A model generated the notes under the pieces. That model was not told the origin of the DNA, did not search any database, and saw nothing but the letters and a program-made list of their open reading frames with translations. Position numbers and translations under genes: made by a program. Below are positions 27,401 through 34,930 of a stretch of 46,215 nt of DNA, piece after piece (the stretch's first letter is position 1; every line of letters begins with the position of its first letter). The stretch is from Bacteroidia bacterium. Lineage in GTDB: Bacteria > Bacteroidota > Bacteroidia > Bacteroidales > UBA932. Location: assembly GCA_030537315.1 (NCBI GenBank), contig JAUNNZ010000016.1, forward strand, positions 1-46,215, in the 5' to 3' direction.

Positions 27401-27944
27401 TGCAAAGGTGATCATCGACGCTCATGGCGGCTCGATCACAGCGAACAACAACGAGGACGACAAGGGCGCGACCTTCTGGTTCGAAATCCCTGCCGACCAT
27501 GAAGCGATAAAGACAACTGAGCAGATAATCAAGCAGATAGATGAACGCGCCGAGAAGATCTCCGAGAAGGCGATGATCGACAAATGCATCCTCTATGTGG
27601 ATGACAATATCGACCTGCGCGAATACATAATGGAAGAGCTTGGCCCTCTGTGCCGCAAGCTGATCACGGCAAACAACGGAAAGACTGCGATCAAGGCCAT
27701 TCAGAGCCACGACGTCGATGTTGTCATCACAGATATAATGATGCCAGAGATCGACGGTATCACCCTCTGCAAGACAATCAAGTTCAGCGACCACTTCAAG
27801 CATATCCCTGTAATCCTTCTTACGGCGAAGGCGGATCTTGAAACGATGAACCTTGGACGGGAAGTCAGGGCGGACGCGTTTATCCCGAAGCCTTTCGAGA
27901 TAGAGGAGCTGATCGATGCCGTCAAGGGCAAACGGAAGAAATAA
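24480..27944 (+). CDS. Hybrid two-component sensor kinase without AraC output domain
   Basis: 1154 aa from the ATG at 24480, which begins a clear signal peptide (MKLAWKLSVLLALTLVQIPLFSQ); the frame is open further upstream but overlaps the divergent esterase. Periplasmic Reg_prop propeller repeats (FVEQDGFAWIGSDDG, AEREGKLWLGTDGGGI, MTADDGRLWMGTRN) are followed by a Y_Y_Y-like domain, a membrane helix near 745-765, HisKA with H794 in NVAHELRTP, HATPase (NALKHN, DNGPGIG, GFGIGLSY) and a receiver from about 1036 with phospho-acceptor D1085 (ITDIMMPE). The protein stops about 70 residues after D1085, with no HTH_18 domain. Family members usually sense glycans and activate nearby genes directly; this one would need a partner. 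Confidence 0.9.
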   Translation: MKLAWKLSVLLALTLVQIPLFSQNFSFMELSPSDGFPSKINTIFVEQDGFAWIGSDDGVYQIYANNYFSHHVPDGEFLSSSNVTRIYFDETGTAWMLTDVGFYGFLSSIHHDHPQMILGIDGKTVAHSVVSKGKDVYFGGDNIVWKYSHETGAFTELLKLDPSKPFTVNQLLIGYGNGGNDLIMVSDFTREMAIYNIATKECRPSQFKGGNDFFAAFTGSDGTLWISMLGQGIFNIAADGTMLKSFSTKNSGINSDVIICFAEREGKLWLGTDGGGINILDPETGEVTILKNDPADPSTCPSNMISTMFCDHNGNVWCGRPSGGAFVVSESKIKQFKNGVFDPPVDNRGICSFYQLPGDQMVWIGTNGSGLVSYDLNTGEFFSYPVTDNMHIHSIASMSNGDLVLSCPNQGIFVFNPKTNEMRRNSYDLEAKLFYFSTDRSPVFCNDQSDNVIIFTDRLSRYYPSGAFDQFPQVEGVKGYLRPVCGSHAQYMIDDASLYRWEETSPTKTRRILDMSSKGRVRCATFAEDGSIWISAGSSIYSYDTVTGEVEYVFDSFETEPHMMMTADDGRLWMGTRNKLYVYNPATKGVLLLGETDGVFNNEYLSGACLQASNGELFLGGRNGFICVGRDFEVNTVRNVGITVGAVLVDNDEIFDLSGFAVPYHHSQIDIRMLVRSNDILKDKLYHVVASGPSLDFDEYLTEPVVHFLRLNPGKYSVSMSVTTSDGGMTDMREVYSFSVKRPWYRSAWFYLAASLLLLCALLLLMRYRGRIKDKRHAQEASDERYNFLINVAHELRTPLTLVQGPVKRMLRDKSISAEQRSSLNRVFQQSSRISDLLNTVLTSSRIEDGATKVNLQSVDVNSWVTNLAEDFRDEAAEHDMGISLKLDPTIGAAMMDEGLCAIVFSNIMSNALKHNPPGKDIVVWTSWNREKGMIRVGIRDNGPGIGRTDPSKLFEKYYKETEEHAGFGIGLSYAKVIIDAHGGSITANNNEDDKGATFWFEIPADHEAIKTTEQIIKQIDERAEKISEKAMIDKCILYVDDNIDLREYIMEELGPLCRKLITANNGKTAIKAIQSHDVDVVITDIMMPEIDGITLCKTIKFSDHFKHIPVILLTAKADLETMNLGREVRADAFIPKPFEIEELIDAVKGKRKK

Positions 27945-27989
27945 AAAAGATGAACGGACGCGAGTCACTCGCGTCCGTTCATCTTTTTT
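27943..27989. terminator. Bidirectional palindromic terminator, copy 1
   Basis: Perfect inverted repeat with 23-nt arms around a single central base, flanked by A6 and T6, between the convergent sensor-kinase and GH43 genes. It works as an intrinsic terminator on both strands. The core ACGCGAGT-c-ACTCGCGT recurs at 42890-42914. Confidence 0.85.
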
Positions 27990-27991
27990 GT

Positions 27992-30091
27992 CTATTTGTT
28001 TTCTATCGTCACCACTATCTTTCCCTTTTCCTTGCCCGGGATGATCTTCATCATCAGGTTGCCGGTGACTTCCGTGCCGGTGCCGAGGCGTGTCAGGAAG
28101 GCTTCTACGGTAGGCTTTGGATTCTTCTTGTCCGAGATGAGTTCCTTATCCGTAAGTTCTCCGGACCAGAGGACAGGGCCGTATGAGTGGTTGAGAACCC
28201 ACATCCCCGGGTCGATGTCTTCGAATACATATTCGGTCACTCCTTCCTTGAGCATAAGGATCTTGGTGTCCTGGTTCTGGCGGTATGCGCCAGGTGCGAA
28301 GTTGCGGGTGCGCTTTGCGACCTGGATTTCAGCGCCGCTGCCGAGTGTCGCAAGATATGGCTCGCGGTAGTAGTCAAGACCGCAGTCGAATGCCTCGACC
28401 TCGAAGTAATATTCAGGCGCGGTGTTCAGGCTGTGCATGTATAGGGTGGTCTTGTCATAGACGATGTAGCTGTTGTACAGCTTGCCCGGTTCGATGCCGT
28501 AGCGGACTACATAGCCGTCAGCTCCCGGGACCGCATCCCAGAGAAGATTGGCCTCGCGCCTGTCTTCAGGATTGCGGACAACCTTTACGTCCTTGACGAT
28601 GGTGCGGCTCATCTTGTCGGTGGTGCCGAATACGCGGAGGTCCTTGATGCTGAACTTGGCGTCATCGTAGGTGGCGACGTTGGTTACCTTTATATATCTT
28701 GCCTTCTGTGCCTTTTCAAGCTCGTTGTAGTCGTGCTTGAGCTCAAGCTTGTTGTTGCTCTTGTCGATGACCTTTGTCCAATGTTTCTTGTCCTTTGAGA
28801 TTTCCACGGTGTAGCACTGATAGTGGTCAGGGTAGGAGGCAGGGGCGCCGAAGCCGGCGGGAGCCTGAGGCGCTGCACCGATGTGGTCCCAGTTGAGCTG
28901 TATGGCGTTGATCTCTGCGAGACCGCCGAGGTCGAGCAGGAAGAATTCTCCCGGGTCGCCCGTGGCTGCCGTCCAGCAGGTGAGGAAGTTCTCGTCCAGG
29001 GCTTTGTCATAGGTGTAGTTTTCAAACGTTGAGGATACCTCCGCATATTTGCCGTTCGAGAGGAGCATCCAGTCGGTATAGTTGCCGACGCCGCCCTCAG
29101 GACGGAGGTCAGGATAGTACTGCGGATAGTCGCCGAGGGCGGTGTTGGAGTACATCACACCTTCCGCGTCAACGGCTGAAGGGTAGATGGCCAGTTCGGA
29201 GCCGCGGCCTGTGCCGCCGTACTGTGACGGAATCATGCAGATGGTCCAGAGGTTGCCCTTCTTGTCGTGGAAGGTGCTGCCGTGGCCGGCGCCTACCTGG
29301 AAGCCGCTGGTCTTGAAGGTCAGAGGGTTGTGCTCGGAATAGGTGAACGGGCCGGTAGGGCTGTCGGATACGTAGATTCCGTGTGAGTATGAGATGAACT
29401 CGAGGCCGATAGCCGCATATTCGAGATAGTATTTGCCGTTGTGCTTGATCATATAAGGACCTTCGATCCATGGAAGTTCCTCAGGATTGTACTCGCGGCG
29501 GCCGTTGAATATCGAATAGATCACGTCCTCGGGCTTGCGGACCTCGAATCCGTGGTTCTTGATATCGCTGAAGAACAGCGGAATGGGCTCATGCAGTTCC
29601 TTATATGTGACGGGGTCGAGCTCCACGACCTGGAACGGCATGATCTGAGACCATCCGAAATACAGATACACGCGGCCGTCGTCATCCACGAAGAGGTTGG
29701 CGTCGCCGTACCTGTCGCTGCTCAGTTCCCCGCATTTCTCCCAAACGCCTTTCTTTGGGTCGAGGCACTTGTAAACGTTCTTGTTGTTCATGGAGCAGCC
29801 GATCAGCTGGCCGTTCTGTTCTACGACAGATACAACTCCTCCAGGGTAGTTTGGAGCATCGACATAGGTCCAGTTTCTGAAATCAGGGGAGTACCAGTAG
29901 CCTTTGCGGTGGGAGACGAACAGATAATAATCGTCCTGGAAAATGATTACGACCGGCTCTCCACCTCTGTATGCGCGTTCGTTTCCGATAAGCACGTCAA
30001 GAGGATTGGCGAAGGTCTTGCTGGTGTTCTGGGCTGCGGCTGCGCCTGCAAACAGCGCGCACGCCGCAATGATGATCAGGAATTTCTTCAT
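27992..30091 (-). CDS. Secreted GH43-like glycoside hydrolase with F5/8 and Fn3-like modules
   Basis: 699 aa from the ATG at 30091, which opens a signal peptide (MKKFLIIIAACALFAGAAAAQ). The catalytic five-bladed propeller (about 30-360) has GH43-style motifs: an early blade ending YYLFVSHRKGYWYSPDFRNW, a D in YGDANLFVDDDGRVYLYFG, an acidic residue in WIEGPYMIKHNGKYYL, and GHGSTFHDKKGNLW. A discoidin-like carbohydrate-binding module follows (about 410-545: DENFLTCWTA, ARYIKV), then an Fn3-like domain (about 555-620). Likely acts on arabinose- or xylose-containing glycans; subfamily cannot be set by eye. It converges on the sensor kinase across the terminator. Confidence 0.85.
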   Translation of the reverse strand: MKKFLIIIAACALFAGAAAAQNTSKTFANPLDVLIGNERAYRGGEPVVIIFQDDYYLFVSHRKGYWYSPDFRNWTYVDAPNYPGGVVSVVEQNGQLIGCSMNNKNVYKCLDPKKGVWEKCGELSSDRYGDANLFVDDDGRVYLYFGWSQIMPFQVVELDPVTYKELHEPIPLFFSDIKNHGFEVRKPEDVIYSIFNGRREYNPEELPWIEGPYMIKHNGKYYLEYAAIGLEFISYSHGIYVSDSPTGPFTYSEHNPLTFKTSGFQVGAGHGSTFHDKKGNLWTICMIPSQYGGTGRGSELAIYPSAVDAEGVMYSNTALGDYPQYYPDLRPEGGVGNYTDWMLLSNGKYAEVSSTFENYTYDKALDENFLTCWTAATGDPGEFFLLDLGGLAEINAIQLNWDHIGAAPQAPAGFGAPASYPDHYQCYTVEISKDKKHWTKVIDKSNNKLELKHDYNELEKAQKARYIKVTNVATYDDAKFSIKDLRVFGTTDKMSRTIVKDVKVVRNPEDRREANLLWDAVPGADGYVVRYGIEPGKLYNSYIVYDKTTLYMHSLNTAPEYYFEVEAFDCGLDYYREPYLATLGSGAEIQVAKRTRNFAPGAYRQNQDTKILMLKEGVTEYVFEDIDPGMWVLNHSYGPVLWSGELTDKELISDKKNPKPTVEAFLTRLGTGTEVTGNLMMKIIPGKEKGKIVVTIENK

Positions 30092-30131
30092 TTTGGTGTT
30101 ATTAATTGACAGTATGTTGCGATTGGTTTCG

Positions 30132-30139
30132 GAAAGATA
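30132..30139 (-). promoter_or_regulatory. Candidate -7 element for the GH43 gene
   Basis: Minus-strand TATCTTTC has one mismatch to TAnnTTTG and lies about 40 nt upstream of the start codon. No convincing -33 element. Confidence 0.4.
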
Positions 30140-30166
30140 GCAATAATTTGCCATTTTCTCTCCGTC

Positions 30167-30187
30167 CCTTCGGCAAAATGCCGAAGG
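30167..30187 (-). terminator. Hairpin downstream of the MATE gene
   Basis: CCTTCGGC-aaaat-GCCGAAGG, a perfect 8-bp stem with 5-nt loop, 17 nt after the MATE stop codon. There is no strong T-run, so termination strength is uncertain. The same CCTTCGGC stem occurs in the hairpin upstream of the MATE gene. Confidence 0.5.
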
Positions 30188-30204
30188 CAGATGAAATCCG
30201 CCCG

Positions 30205-31551
30205 TCAGCTGAGTGGCAGATATCCGTAACGTTTGCCGAAAGCGGCCACAAGAATGAATGAAAGGACGAATGCGCATAATTCAGCGACATTGACCGCACT
30301 CCAGATGCCGTCGACGCCGAAGAATGCAGGCAGGAGGAAAACACACCCGAGCTCGAAAATAAGGGTGCGGGCGAATGCTGCGATGGCGGAGACAACTCCG
30401 TTGTTGAGCGCCGTGAACCAGGCGGAAGTGAACATGTTGAACCCGCACAGGAGGAAACTGAGCATGTAGATGCGGAGCGCGCGGACGGTAAGCGAGCAAA
30501 GCGCCACGTCGTAACCGACGAAGAAGCGCGCCACGGGAACGGCGGTTGCCTCTGCGAGTCCGGTCAGAATCAATCCTCCCAGTGATATCAGCACCAGGCT
30601 CTTGCGGAGCAGTGAGCGCATCTCGGCGGTGTTGCCCGCACCATAATTGTAGGAAACGATCTGCGATACGCCTATGTTGTATCCGATGAAGACGGCTGCA
30701 AATACGAATCCCATATACATCAGTATTCCGTATGCCGACACGCCGTCCTCACCCACATATTTCATCAGCTGCAGGTTGTAGCATATGCTGACGATTGCCA
30801 ATGCGACGTTTCCCACATACTCTGACATTCCGTTGCTGCAGGATTTGCCGATATGTCTCCATTCGTTGCTGACATTCCTGACAAAGCGGAGATGCGTCCT
30901 GTTCCGCCTGCTCAAGAACCATATCAGCGGAAACGATCCGCCGACAGACAGTGATATTGCCGTACCCAGTGCCGCTCCCAGCAAGCCCATTCCGAACACA
31001 CAGATGAACAGGGCGTCGAAAATGATGTTGGCCACGCCACAGGCTATGCTTACCGCCGTCCCCATCTCCGGCCTCTCAGCAACCATATAGAAAGGCTGGA
31101 ACATCATCTGAAGAATGAACAAAGGCAGCGAGACTATGACGACACGGCCGTATATCATCGCAAACGGAATCATTTCCCCCTCTGCCCCCAGTGCAACCAC
31201 AAGCGGTCTCATAAAGATGAATCCCAGCGCCGCCATCACGATGCCGGACACCAGTGCAAGGCGCGTGAGCATCGTGAAGATGCGGCAGGCCTTGTCGCTG
31301 TCGCCTTCACCCAGTGTCTTCGACACCAGCGCGCTACCTCCGGTACCTATCATCAGTCCCAGCGCAGCCAGAAGCTGCAATCCGGGCCACACGATATTCA
31401 TCGCCGCGAAAGCGGTGCTGCCTGCAAAATTGGACACGAAAAGCCCGTCGACGATGCTGTAAACGGATGTCACAATCATCATCGCAATGCTCGGCAGCAT
31501 CGTTTTCACGAGCCGCCTGTAGCCGTAATGTCCCTGCAGTTCAATTTTCAT
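30205..31551 (-). CDS. MATE-family efflux transporter
   Basis: 448 aa from the ATG at 31551 (MKIELQGHYGYRRL); an upstream in-frame ATG would precede the promoter. Twelve hydrophobic segments are visible, arranged as two repeats, with the MATE-like opening MLPSIAMMIVTSVYSIVDGLFVSNF and the GTGGSALVSK motif after helix 2, and SYNYGAGN in the second half. It exports organic cations or drugs using Na+ or H+ in characterised members; substrate unknown here. It is flanked on both sides by CTTCGGC hairpins and has its own promoter. Confidence 0.9.
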   Translation of the reverse strand: MKIELQGHYGYRRLVKTMLPSIAMMIVTSVYSIVDGLFVSNFAGSTAFAAMNIVWPGLQLLAALGLMIGTGGSALVSKTLGEGDSDKACRIFTMLTRLALVSGIVMAALGFIFMRPLVVALGAEGEMIPFAMIYGRVVIVSLPLFILQMMFQPFYMVAERPEMGTAVSIACGVANIIFDALFICVFGMGLLGAALGTAISLSVGGSFPLIWFLSRRNRTHLRFVRNVSNEWRHIGKSCSNGMSEYVGNVALAIVSICYNLQLMKYVGEDGVSAYGILMYMGFVFAAVFIGYNIGVSQIVSYNYGAGNTAEMRSLLRKSLVLISLGGLILTGLAEATAVPVARFFVGYDVALCSLTVRALRIYMLSFLLCGFNMFTSAWFTALNNGVVSAIAAFARTLIFELGCVFLLPAFFGVDGIWSAVNVAELCAFVLSFILVAAFGKRYGYLPLS

Positions 31552-31560
31552 TTGCGGATG

Positions 31561-31568
31561 CAAAGATA
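31561..31568 (-). promoter_or_regulatory. -7 element of the MATE gene
   Basis: Minus-strand TATCTTTG, perfect TAnnTTTG. A TTG at 31591-31593 lies 22 nt upstream, inside the neighbouring hairpin. The predicted transcription start falls only about 5 nt before the ATG, so the mRNA would be nearly leaderless. Confidence 0.6.
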
Positions 31569-31580
31569 GCCATTTGTTCC

Positions 31581-31607
31581 TTCCCTTCGGCAAGCAGCCG
31601 AAGGGAA
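31581..31607 (-). terminator. Hairpin between the YfiH-like and MATE genes
   Basis: TTCCCTTCGGC-aagca-GCCGAAGGGAA, an 11-bp perfect stem with 5-nt loop, 7 nt after the stop codon of the YfiH-like gene. Probably its terminator; it also carries the candidate -33 TTG of the MATE promoter. Confidence 0.6.
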
Positions 31608-31614
31608 AGTGCTG

Positions 31615-32295
31615 CTAGATAAGCTGGATCACGTTGATGGTGCGGCCGCATTCGAAGCCTTCCTTCCGGGCGGAGAAGAATCTGTCGTCATCGTACGAGC
31701 AGATGCCCGACAGGCAGATATTGTCTTCGAGGACACCGGCCTCGGTGAGAAGCCACTTGTTGGCGGCGGCGAGGTCGATGTGATGGCCGCCGGCCATGCT
31801 TGACTCGTCACGTACACCGTCCCATGTCCAGAGCTGTTCTATAGGGAAACAGGCTTCCTTGAAGAACTGGATGACTTCATTTCCGACCTGGAAGTGCTCC
31901 TTGCAGATGCTGGGGCCTATAGCCACGTGAAGGTTTATGGGTAGTGTGCCGTACTCGCGGTTCATCATCGTGAGCACCCGGTGCGATATTTTCTGGACAG
32001 TGCCTTTCCAACCGGAATGAACGGCCGCGACGGCGCGGTGGACGGGGTCGTACAGAAGGATGGGGACGCAGTCGGCGCTGCGGGCGCCGATGGCGCAGCC
32101 CGGCACGTTGGTCACGAAGGCGTCATAGCCCTGCAGTTCGTCTCTTTCAATTCCCGGACGGTCGATCTTTGCGACACAATAACCGTGAACTTGGTGTCCG
32201 GTGACAACAGGGAACGGAAGTTCTGCATTTCTCATTGTAGAGAAGGCTCTTACGCCTTCGCCGAGATTGTATTCAAGGAGTTCGTTGTCTGACAT
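31615..32295 (-). CDS. Purine nucleoside phosphorylase/YfiH (DUF152) family
   Basis: 226 aa. The family's metal ligands are visible: His in TGHQVHG, Cys in ARSADCVPILL and His in AVHSGWKGT, plus AIGPSI and the C-terminal FFSARKEG. Members, historically called multicopper polyphenol oxidases, are now known (LACC1/YlmD work) to cleave purine nucleosides with phosphate or water. Length is slightly short but complete. Has its own -7 element upstream. Confidence 0.88.
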   Translation of the reverse strand: MSDNELLEYNLGEGVRAFSTMRNAELPFPVVTGHQVHGYCVAKIDRPGIERDELQGYDAFVTNVPGCAIGARSADCVPILLYDPVHRAVAAVHSGWKGTVQKISHRVLTMMNREYGTLPINLHVAIGPSICKEHFQVGNEVIQFFKEACFPIEQLWTWDGVRDESSMAGGHHIDLAAANKWLLTEAGVLEDNICLSGICSYDDDRFFSARKEGFECGRTINVIQLI

Positions 32296-32322
32296 TCGGG
32301 ACTTTTAATGTAATGGAGACCA

Positions 32323-32330
32323 CAAATTTA
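32323..32330 (-). promoter_or_regulatory. -7 element of the YfiH-like gene
   Basis: Minus-strand TAAATTTG, perfect TAnnTTTG, giving a leader of about 22 nt. No -33 TTG at standard spacing. Confidence 0.55.
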
Positions 32331-32360
32331 ACGAAAAAACTTGAATGCTGAACGGCACGG

Positions 32361-33260
32361 TCAACTCTTCCTGTATTCAAGAGGTGTCATTCCGGTATGG
32401 GACTTGAAATAGCGGAAAAATACCGGGGTGCTGCTGAATTTCAGCCTGTATGAAATCTCCTTGACATCCAGGTCGGAGTATTTCAGGTAGTTCTTCGCTT
32501 CCAGTATCACGAAGGAGGATATCCATTCGGGCGCGCTCTTGCCGCTTGTCTTCTTTATCAGCTGTGACAGATATTTCGGGGTCAGGTTGAGTTTGCCGGC
32601 GTAAAAGCTGACCTCGCGCTCATCATTATGATACTCGGCGAGAAGTTTCATGAACTTCTCGAAGCAGGACTTGTTACGCATGCTGTCGGCAGAGTCGTTC
32701 ATCGAATGCAGAGTGTCTATCCACAATGCTCCGAGGTAGTGGGAGAGTGAGGAATAGAGATCGATGATCGCTTCCTTGATATTCTGCGATTTCGTATGTA
32801 TCAGAGCCTCTGTCAGGTGGTAATAGTGACCGCAGATGCACTGCTGTTCCTTGTTGAGGGAGATGCAGGGCTTGGCCATGACACGCATGGCCTCCTCGTA
32901 CAGGCGGGAGAAATTGACCTTGGCGTTCTGAAGGATACCTCTTGAAATGGCGATTAGAACGAACTCGCAGTTGGAAAGGTCGACACCCTTGTCCAGGCAG
33001 ATTATGCAGCCGGGCACGTAAAACAGAAGCGTGCCGTCATTGACATCGAATTCTTTCAGATTGATATTTACCCTGAAATGCCCCTTGACGCAATAGAAAG
33101 CGATGTAGCAGTCGAATTTGCTGGGATATTTGAGCAGATTCAGGTTTCCTCCCTGACACTTGTCCGAAATATACAGGTCTCTGGCCAGATCGCCATATAT
33201 GAGGTTGGGGTAGTGTTTGTTGAGTTCGGCCAGTCGGATTTCCCGATATTCATTGTTCAT
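32361..33260 (-). CDS. AraC-family transcriptional regulator
   Basis: 299 aa. The N-terminal part (about 1-190) is a cupin-like sensor of the Bacteroidota type (FYVPGCIICL). The C-terminal part has the two helix-turn-helix units of HTH_18: SFYAGKLNLTPKYLSQLIKKTSGKSA and VKEISYRLKFSSTPVFFRYFKSHTGMTPLEYRKS. The GMTPLEYR ending is typical of AraC members. It is divergent from the TonB_C lipoprotein gene, its most obvious candidate target, although effector and regulon are unknown. Confidence 0.92.
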   Translation of the reverse strand: MNNEYREIRLAELNKHYPNLIYGDLARDLYISDKCQGGNLNLLKYPSKFDCYIAFYCVKGHFRVNINLKEFDVNDGTLLFYVPGCIICLDKGVDLSNCEFVLIAISRGILQNAKVNFSRLYEEAMRVMAKPCISLNKEQQCICGHYYHLTEALIHTKSQNIKEAIIDLYSSLSHYLGALWIDTLHSMNDSADSMRNKSCFEKFMKLLAEYHNDEREVSFYAGKLNLTPKYLSQLIKKTSGKSAPEWISSFVILEAKNYLKYSDLDVKEISYRLKFSSTPVFFRYFKSHTGMTPLEYRKS

Positions 33261-33281
33261 AGTGAAAATTGTAGGTCCTTA

Positions 33282-33289
33282 CAAATATA
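33282..33289 (-). promoter_or_regulatory. -7 element of the AraC gene
   Basis: Minus-strand TATATTTG, perfect TAnnTTTG, with a leader of about 16 nt. Confidence 0.6.
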
Positions 33290-33301
33290 CGAAAAATTGC
33301 T

Positions 33302-33309
33302 TAAATTTG
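33302..33309 (+). promoter_or_regulatory. -7 element of the TonB_C lipoprotein gene
   Basis: TAAATTTG, perfect TAnnTTTG, about 44 nt before the start codon. It is 12 bp from the divergent AraC -7 element, so the two promoters probably interact. Confidence 0.6.
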
Positions 33310-33352
33310 TGCCTGGCCTGAAAAGCCAATCATTTTATACAAACAATAGATT

Positions 33353-33922
33353 ATGAAAAAATTACTCTCTCTTATCATCATCGCTTCGTGCGCATTGATG
33401 GTTGTATCCTGCAAGAACGGCAAGGGCCAGAACCAGGACGCGGACGCTCAGGAAGAGGTTTGCGAAGAAGCTTGTGAAAAATGCAAGGAAGGCAAATGCG
33501 AAAAAGAGGGCGAGTGCGCAGAGCACGATGCACTCGCGAAGCTTGACGGCATCGCATCTGAGGCTGAAACCTCACTTGCAGGCGAACTCAAGGCAAAGGG
33601 CATCTTCACAGAGGCCGCAGTAGAGGTCAAGCCTGTATTCGAAGGCGGTGACGCCGCTTCTTTCCAGCAGTGGTGCCAGAAGAACGCCCAGTATCCTGAG
33701 GTTGCCAAGGAGAACAACGAATCCGGCAAGGTATTCGTCAACTTCACCGTCGGCAAGGACGGCAAGATCGGTGACGTCAAGGTTCTCCGCGGCGTTTCAG
33801 AGGCTCTCGACGCAGAGGCGGTACGCGTAGTTTCATCAGCTCCGGACTGGACCCCTGCACAGGTGGGCGGCAAGCCGGTTGCAGTCAATTACACTATGCC
33901 TGTTGATTTCAAGCTTATCTAG
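33353..33922 (+). CDS. Lipoprotein with Cys-rich linker and TonB C-terminal-like domain
   Basis: 189 aa. Signal peptide and lipobox end at C20 (ALMVVSC). A low-complexity linker rich in Glu, Lys and Cys follows (C37, C41, C44, C49, C55), resembling a small metal-binding segment. The C-terminal domain (about 91-189) matches the TonB C-terminal fold: YPEVAKENNESGKVFVNF, VGKDGKIGDVKVLRG and LDAEAVRVVSSAPDWTPAQVGGKPV. A true TonB has a membrane helix instead of a lipid anchor, so energy transduction is doubtful. Divergent from the AraC gene and followed by a strong terminator. Confidence 0.85.
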   Translation: MKKLLSLIIIASCALMVVSCKNGKGQNQDADAQEEVCEEACEKCKEGKCEKEGECAEHDALAKLDGIASEAETSLAGELKAKGIFTEAAVEVKPVFEGGDAASFQQWCQKNAQYPEVAKENNESGKVFVNFTVGKDGKIGDVKVLRGVSEALDAEAVRVVSSAPDWTPAQVGGKPVAVNYTMPVDFKLI

Positions 33923-33941
33923 TTGAAGTCGGACTATAATC

Positions 33942-33979
33942 GGGCCCCGGCTTTCACATAGTCCGGGGCCCTTTATTTT
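33942..33979 (+). terminator. Intrinsic terminator after the TonB_C lipoprotein
   Basis: GGGCCCCGG (33942-33950) pairs with CCGGGGCCC (33963-33971), followed by TTTATTTTT. A 9-bp GC stem with T-tract. An alternative pairing (33931-33937 with 33958-33964) overlaps it. Confidence 0.85.
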
Positions 33980-33984
33980 TAGCT

Positions 33985-34893
33985 ATGTTGAAGCAGAGGA
34001 TAATATATCACATATTGGCGTTCGTGACGGTGGCGATCTGGGGCGTGACCTTCGTCTGCACCAAGGTGCTGATCGCGGCGGGTCTCGATCCGGCGCAGAT
34101 TTTCGCGATGCGTTTCATCATAGCCTACCTCGGCCTCTGGGTCATCTGCCTCATAAGGAAAGGGCAGGCTTCGAAACTTTTCGGAAGCCTTAAGGACGAA
34201 CTCCTTTTCCTCGCATTGGGTATCTCCGGAGGCTCCTTCTATTTCCTTACCGAAAACCACGCGCTCGCCAATACCCAGGCCTGCAACGTGTCGTTCCTCG
34301 TCTGCTCGGCGCCTCTCTGGACACTTCTCCTCAGCCTGATACTTAAAAGGGCGGGGAAGACGGAAGGTCAGGAGAACGTCAGGCTTACGCCGAAGATCAT
34401 CATCGGAACACTGCTGGCGCTGGCCGGAATGGCGATGACGATTTTCGGGCGCGAGAGCGTCAATTTCTCCCCTAAGGGAGACCTTCTGGCTCTCGCGGCC
34501 GCCCTCTGCTGGGCGGTATATTCCATACTGATGGGCCCCGCTTCAGCCCGCTACGGCTCGATATTCATCACCCGCAAAGTGTTCTTCTACGGGCTTCTGA
34601 CGATAATTCCGTTCCTGCTGACGCAGGATCCGCCGCCGCTCGCCGTGCTGGCGGCCCCGAGGGTTCTCTTCAACCTGCTCTTCCTTGCTCTGTTCGCATC
34701 ACTGCTCTGCTTCGTGCTCTGGAACAAGGTGATAGCGGGGCTCGGCAATTTCACGGCAACCAATTACGTATATCTGAATCCGTTCTTCACCCTGCTGTTT
34801 GCAATGCTGCTGCTCGGAGAGACTCTGTCTCCGATTGAACTGACCGGATGCGTAACTATTGTCGCAGGTGTATATCTTGCGGCAGAAAATTAG
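33985..34893 (+). CDS. EamA/DMT-family transporter
   Basis: 302 aa with about ten hydrophobic helices in two EamA repeats; the first repeat starts HILAFVTVAIWGVTFVCTK and the second starts GDLLALAAALCWAVYSILM. The late motif NYVYLNPFFTLLFAMLLLGE is typical of the family. Members export metabolites or amino acids; substrate not predictable. It begins just after the terminator and stops immediately before the rubrerythrin promoter. Confidence 0.88.
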   Translation: MLKQRIIYHILAFVTVAIWGVTFVCTKVLIAAGLDPAQIFAMRFIIAYLGLWVICLIRKGQASKLFGSLKDELLFLALGISGGSFYFLTENHALANTQACNVSFLVCSAPLWTLLLSLILKRAGKTEGQENVRLTPKIIIGTLLALAGMAMTIFGRESVNFSPKGDLLALAAALCWAVYSILMGPASARYGSIFITRKVFFYGLLTIIPFLLTQDPPPLAVLAAPRVLFNLLFLALFASLLCFVLWNKVIAGLGNFTATNYVYLNPFFTLLFAMLLLGETLSPIELTGCVTIVAGVYLAAEN

Positions 34894-34901
34894 TATATTT
34901 G
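34894..34901 (+). promoter_or_regulatory. -7 element of the rubrerythrin gene
   Basis: TATATTTG, perfect TAnnTTTG, starting right after the transporter stop codon, with a leader of about 25 nt. No clear -33 element. Confidence 0.6.
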
Positions 34902-34930
34902 TACATTCAAAATAACCAATCTGATAAATT

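Noticed and set aside
33931-33964. Alternative hairpin GGACTAT/ATAGTCC overlapping the terminator, suggesting attenuation.
   Set aside because: It lies downstream of a stop codon with no leader peptide or regulated gene dependent on it; probably a chance pairing.
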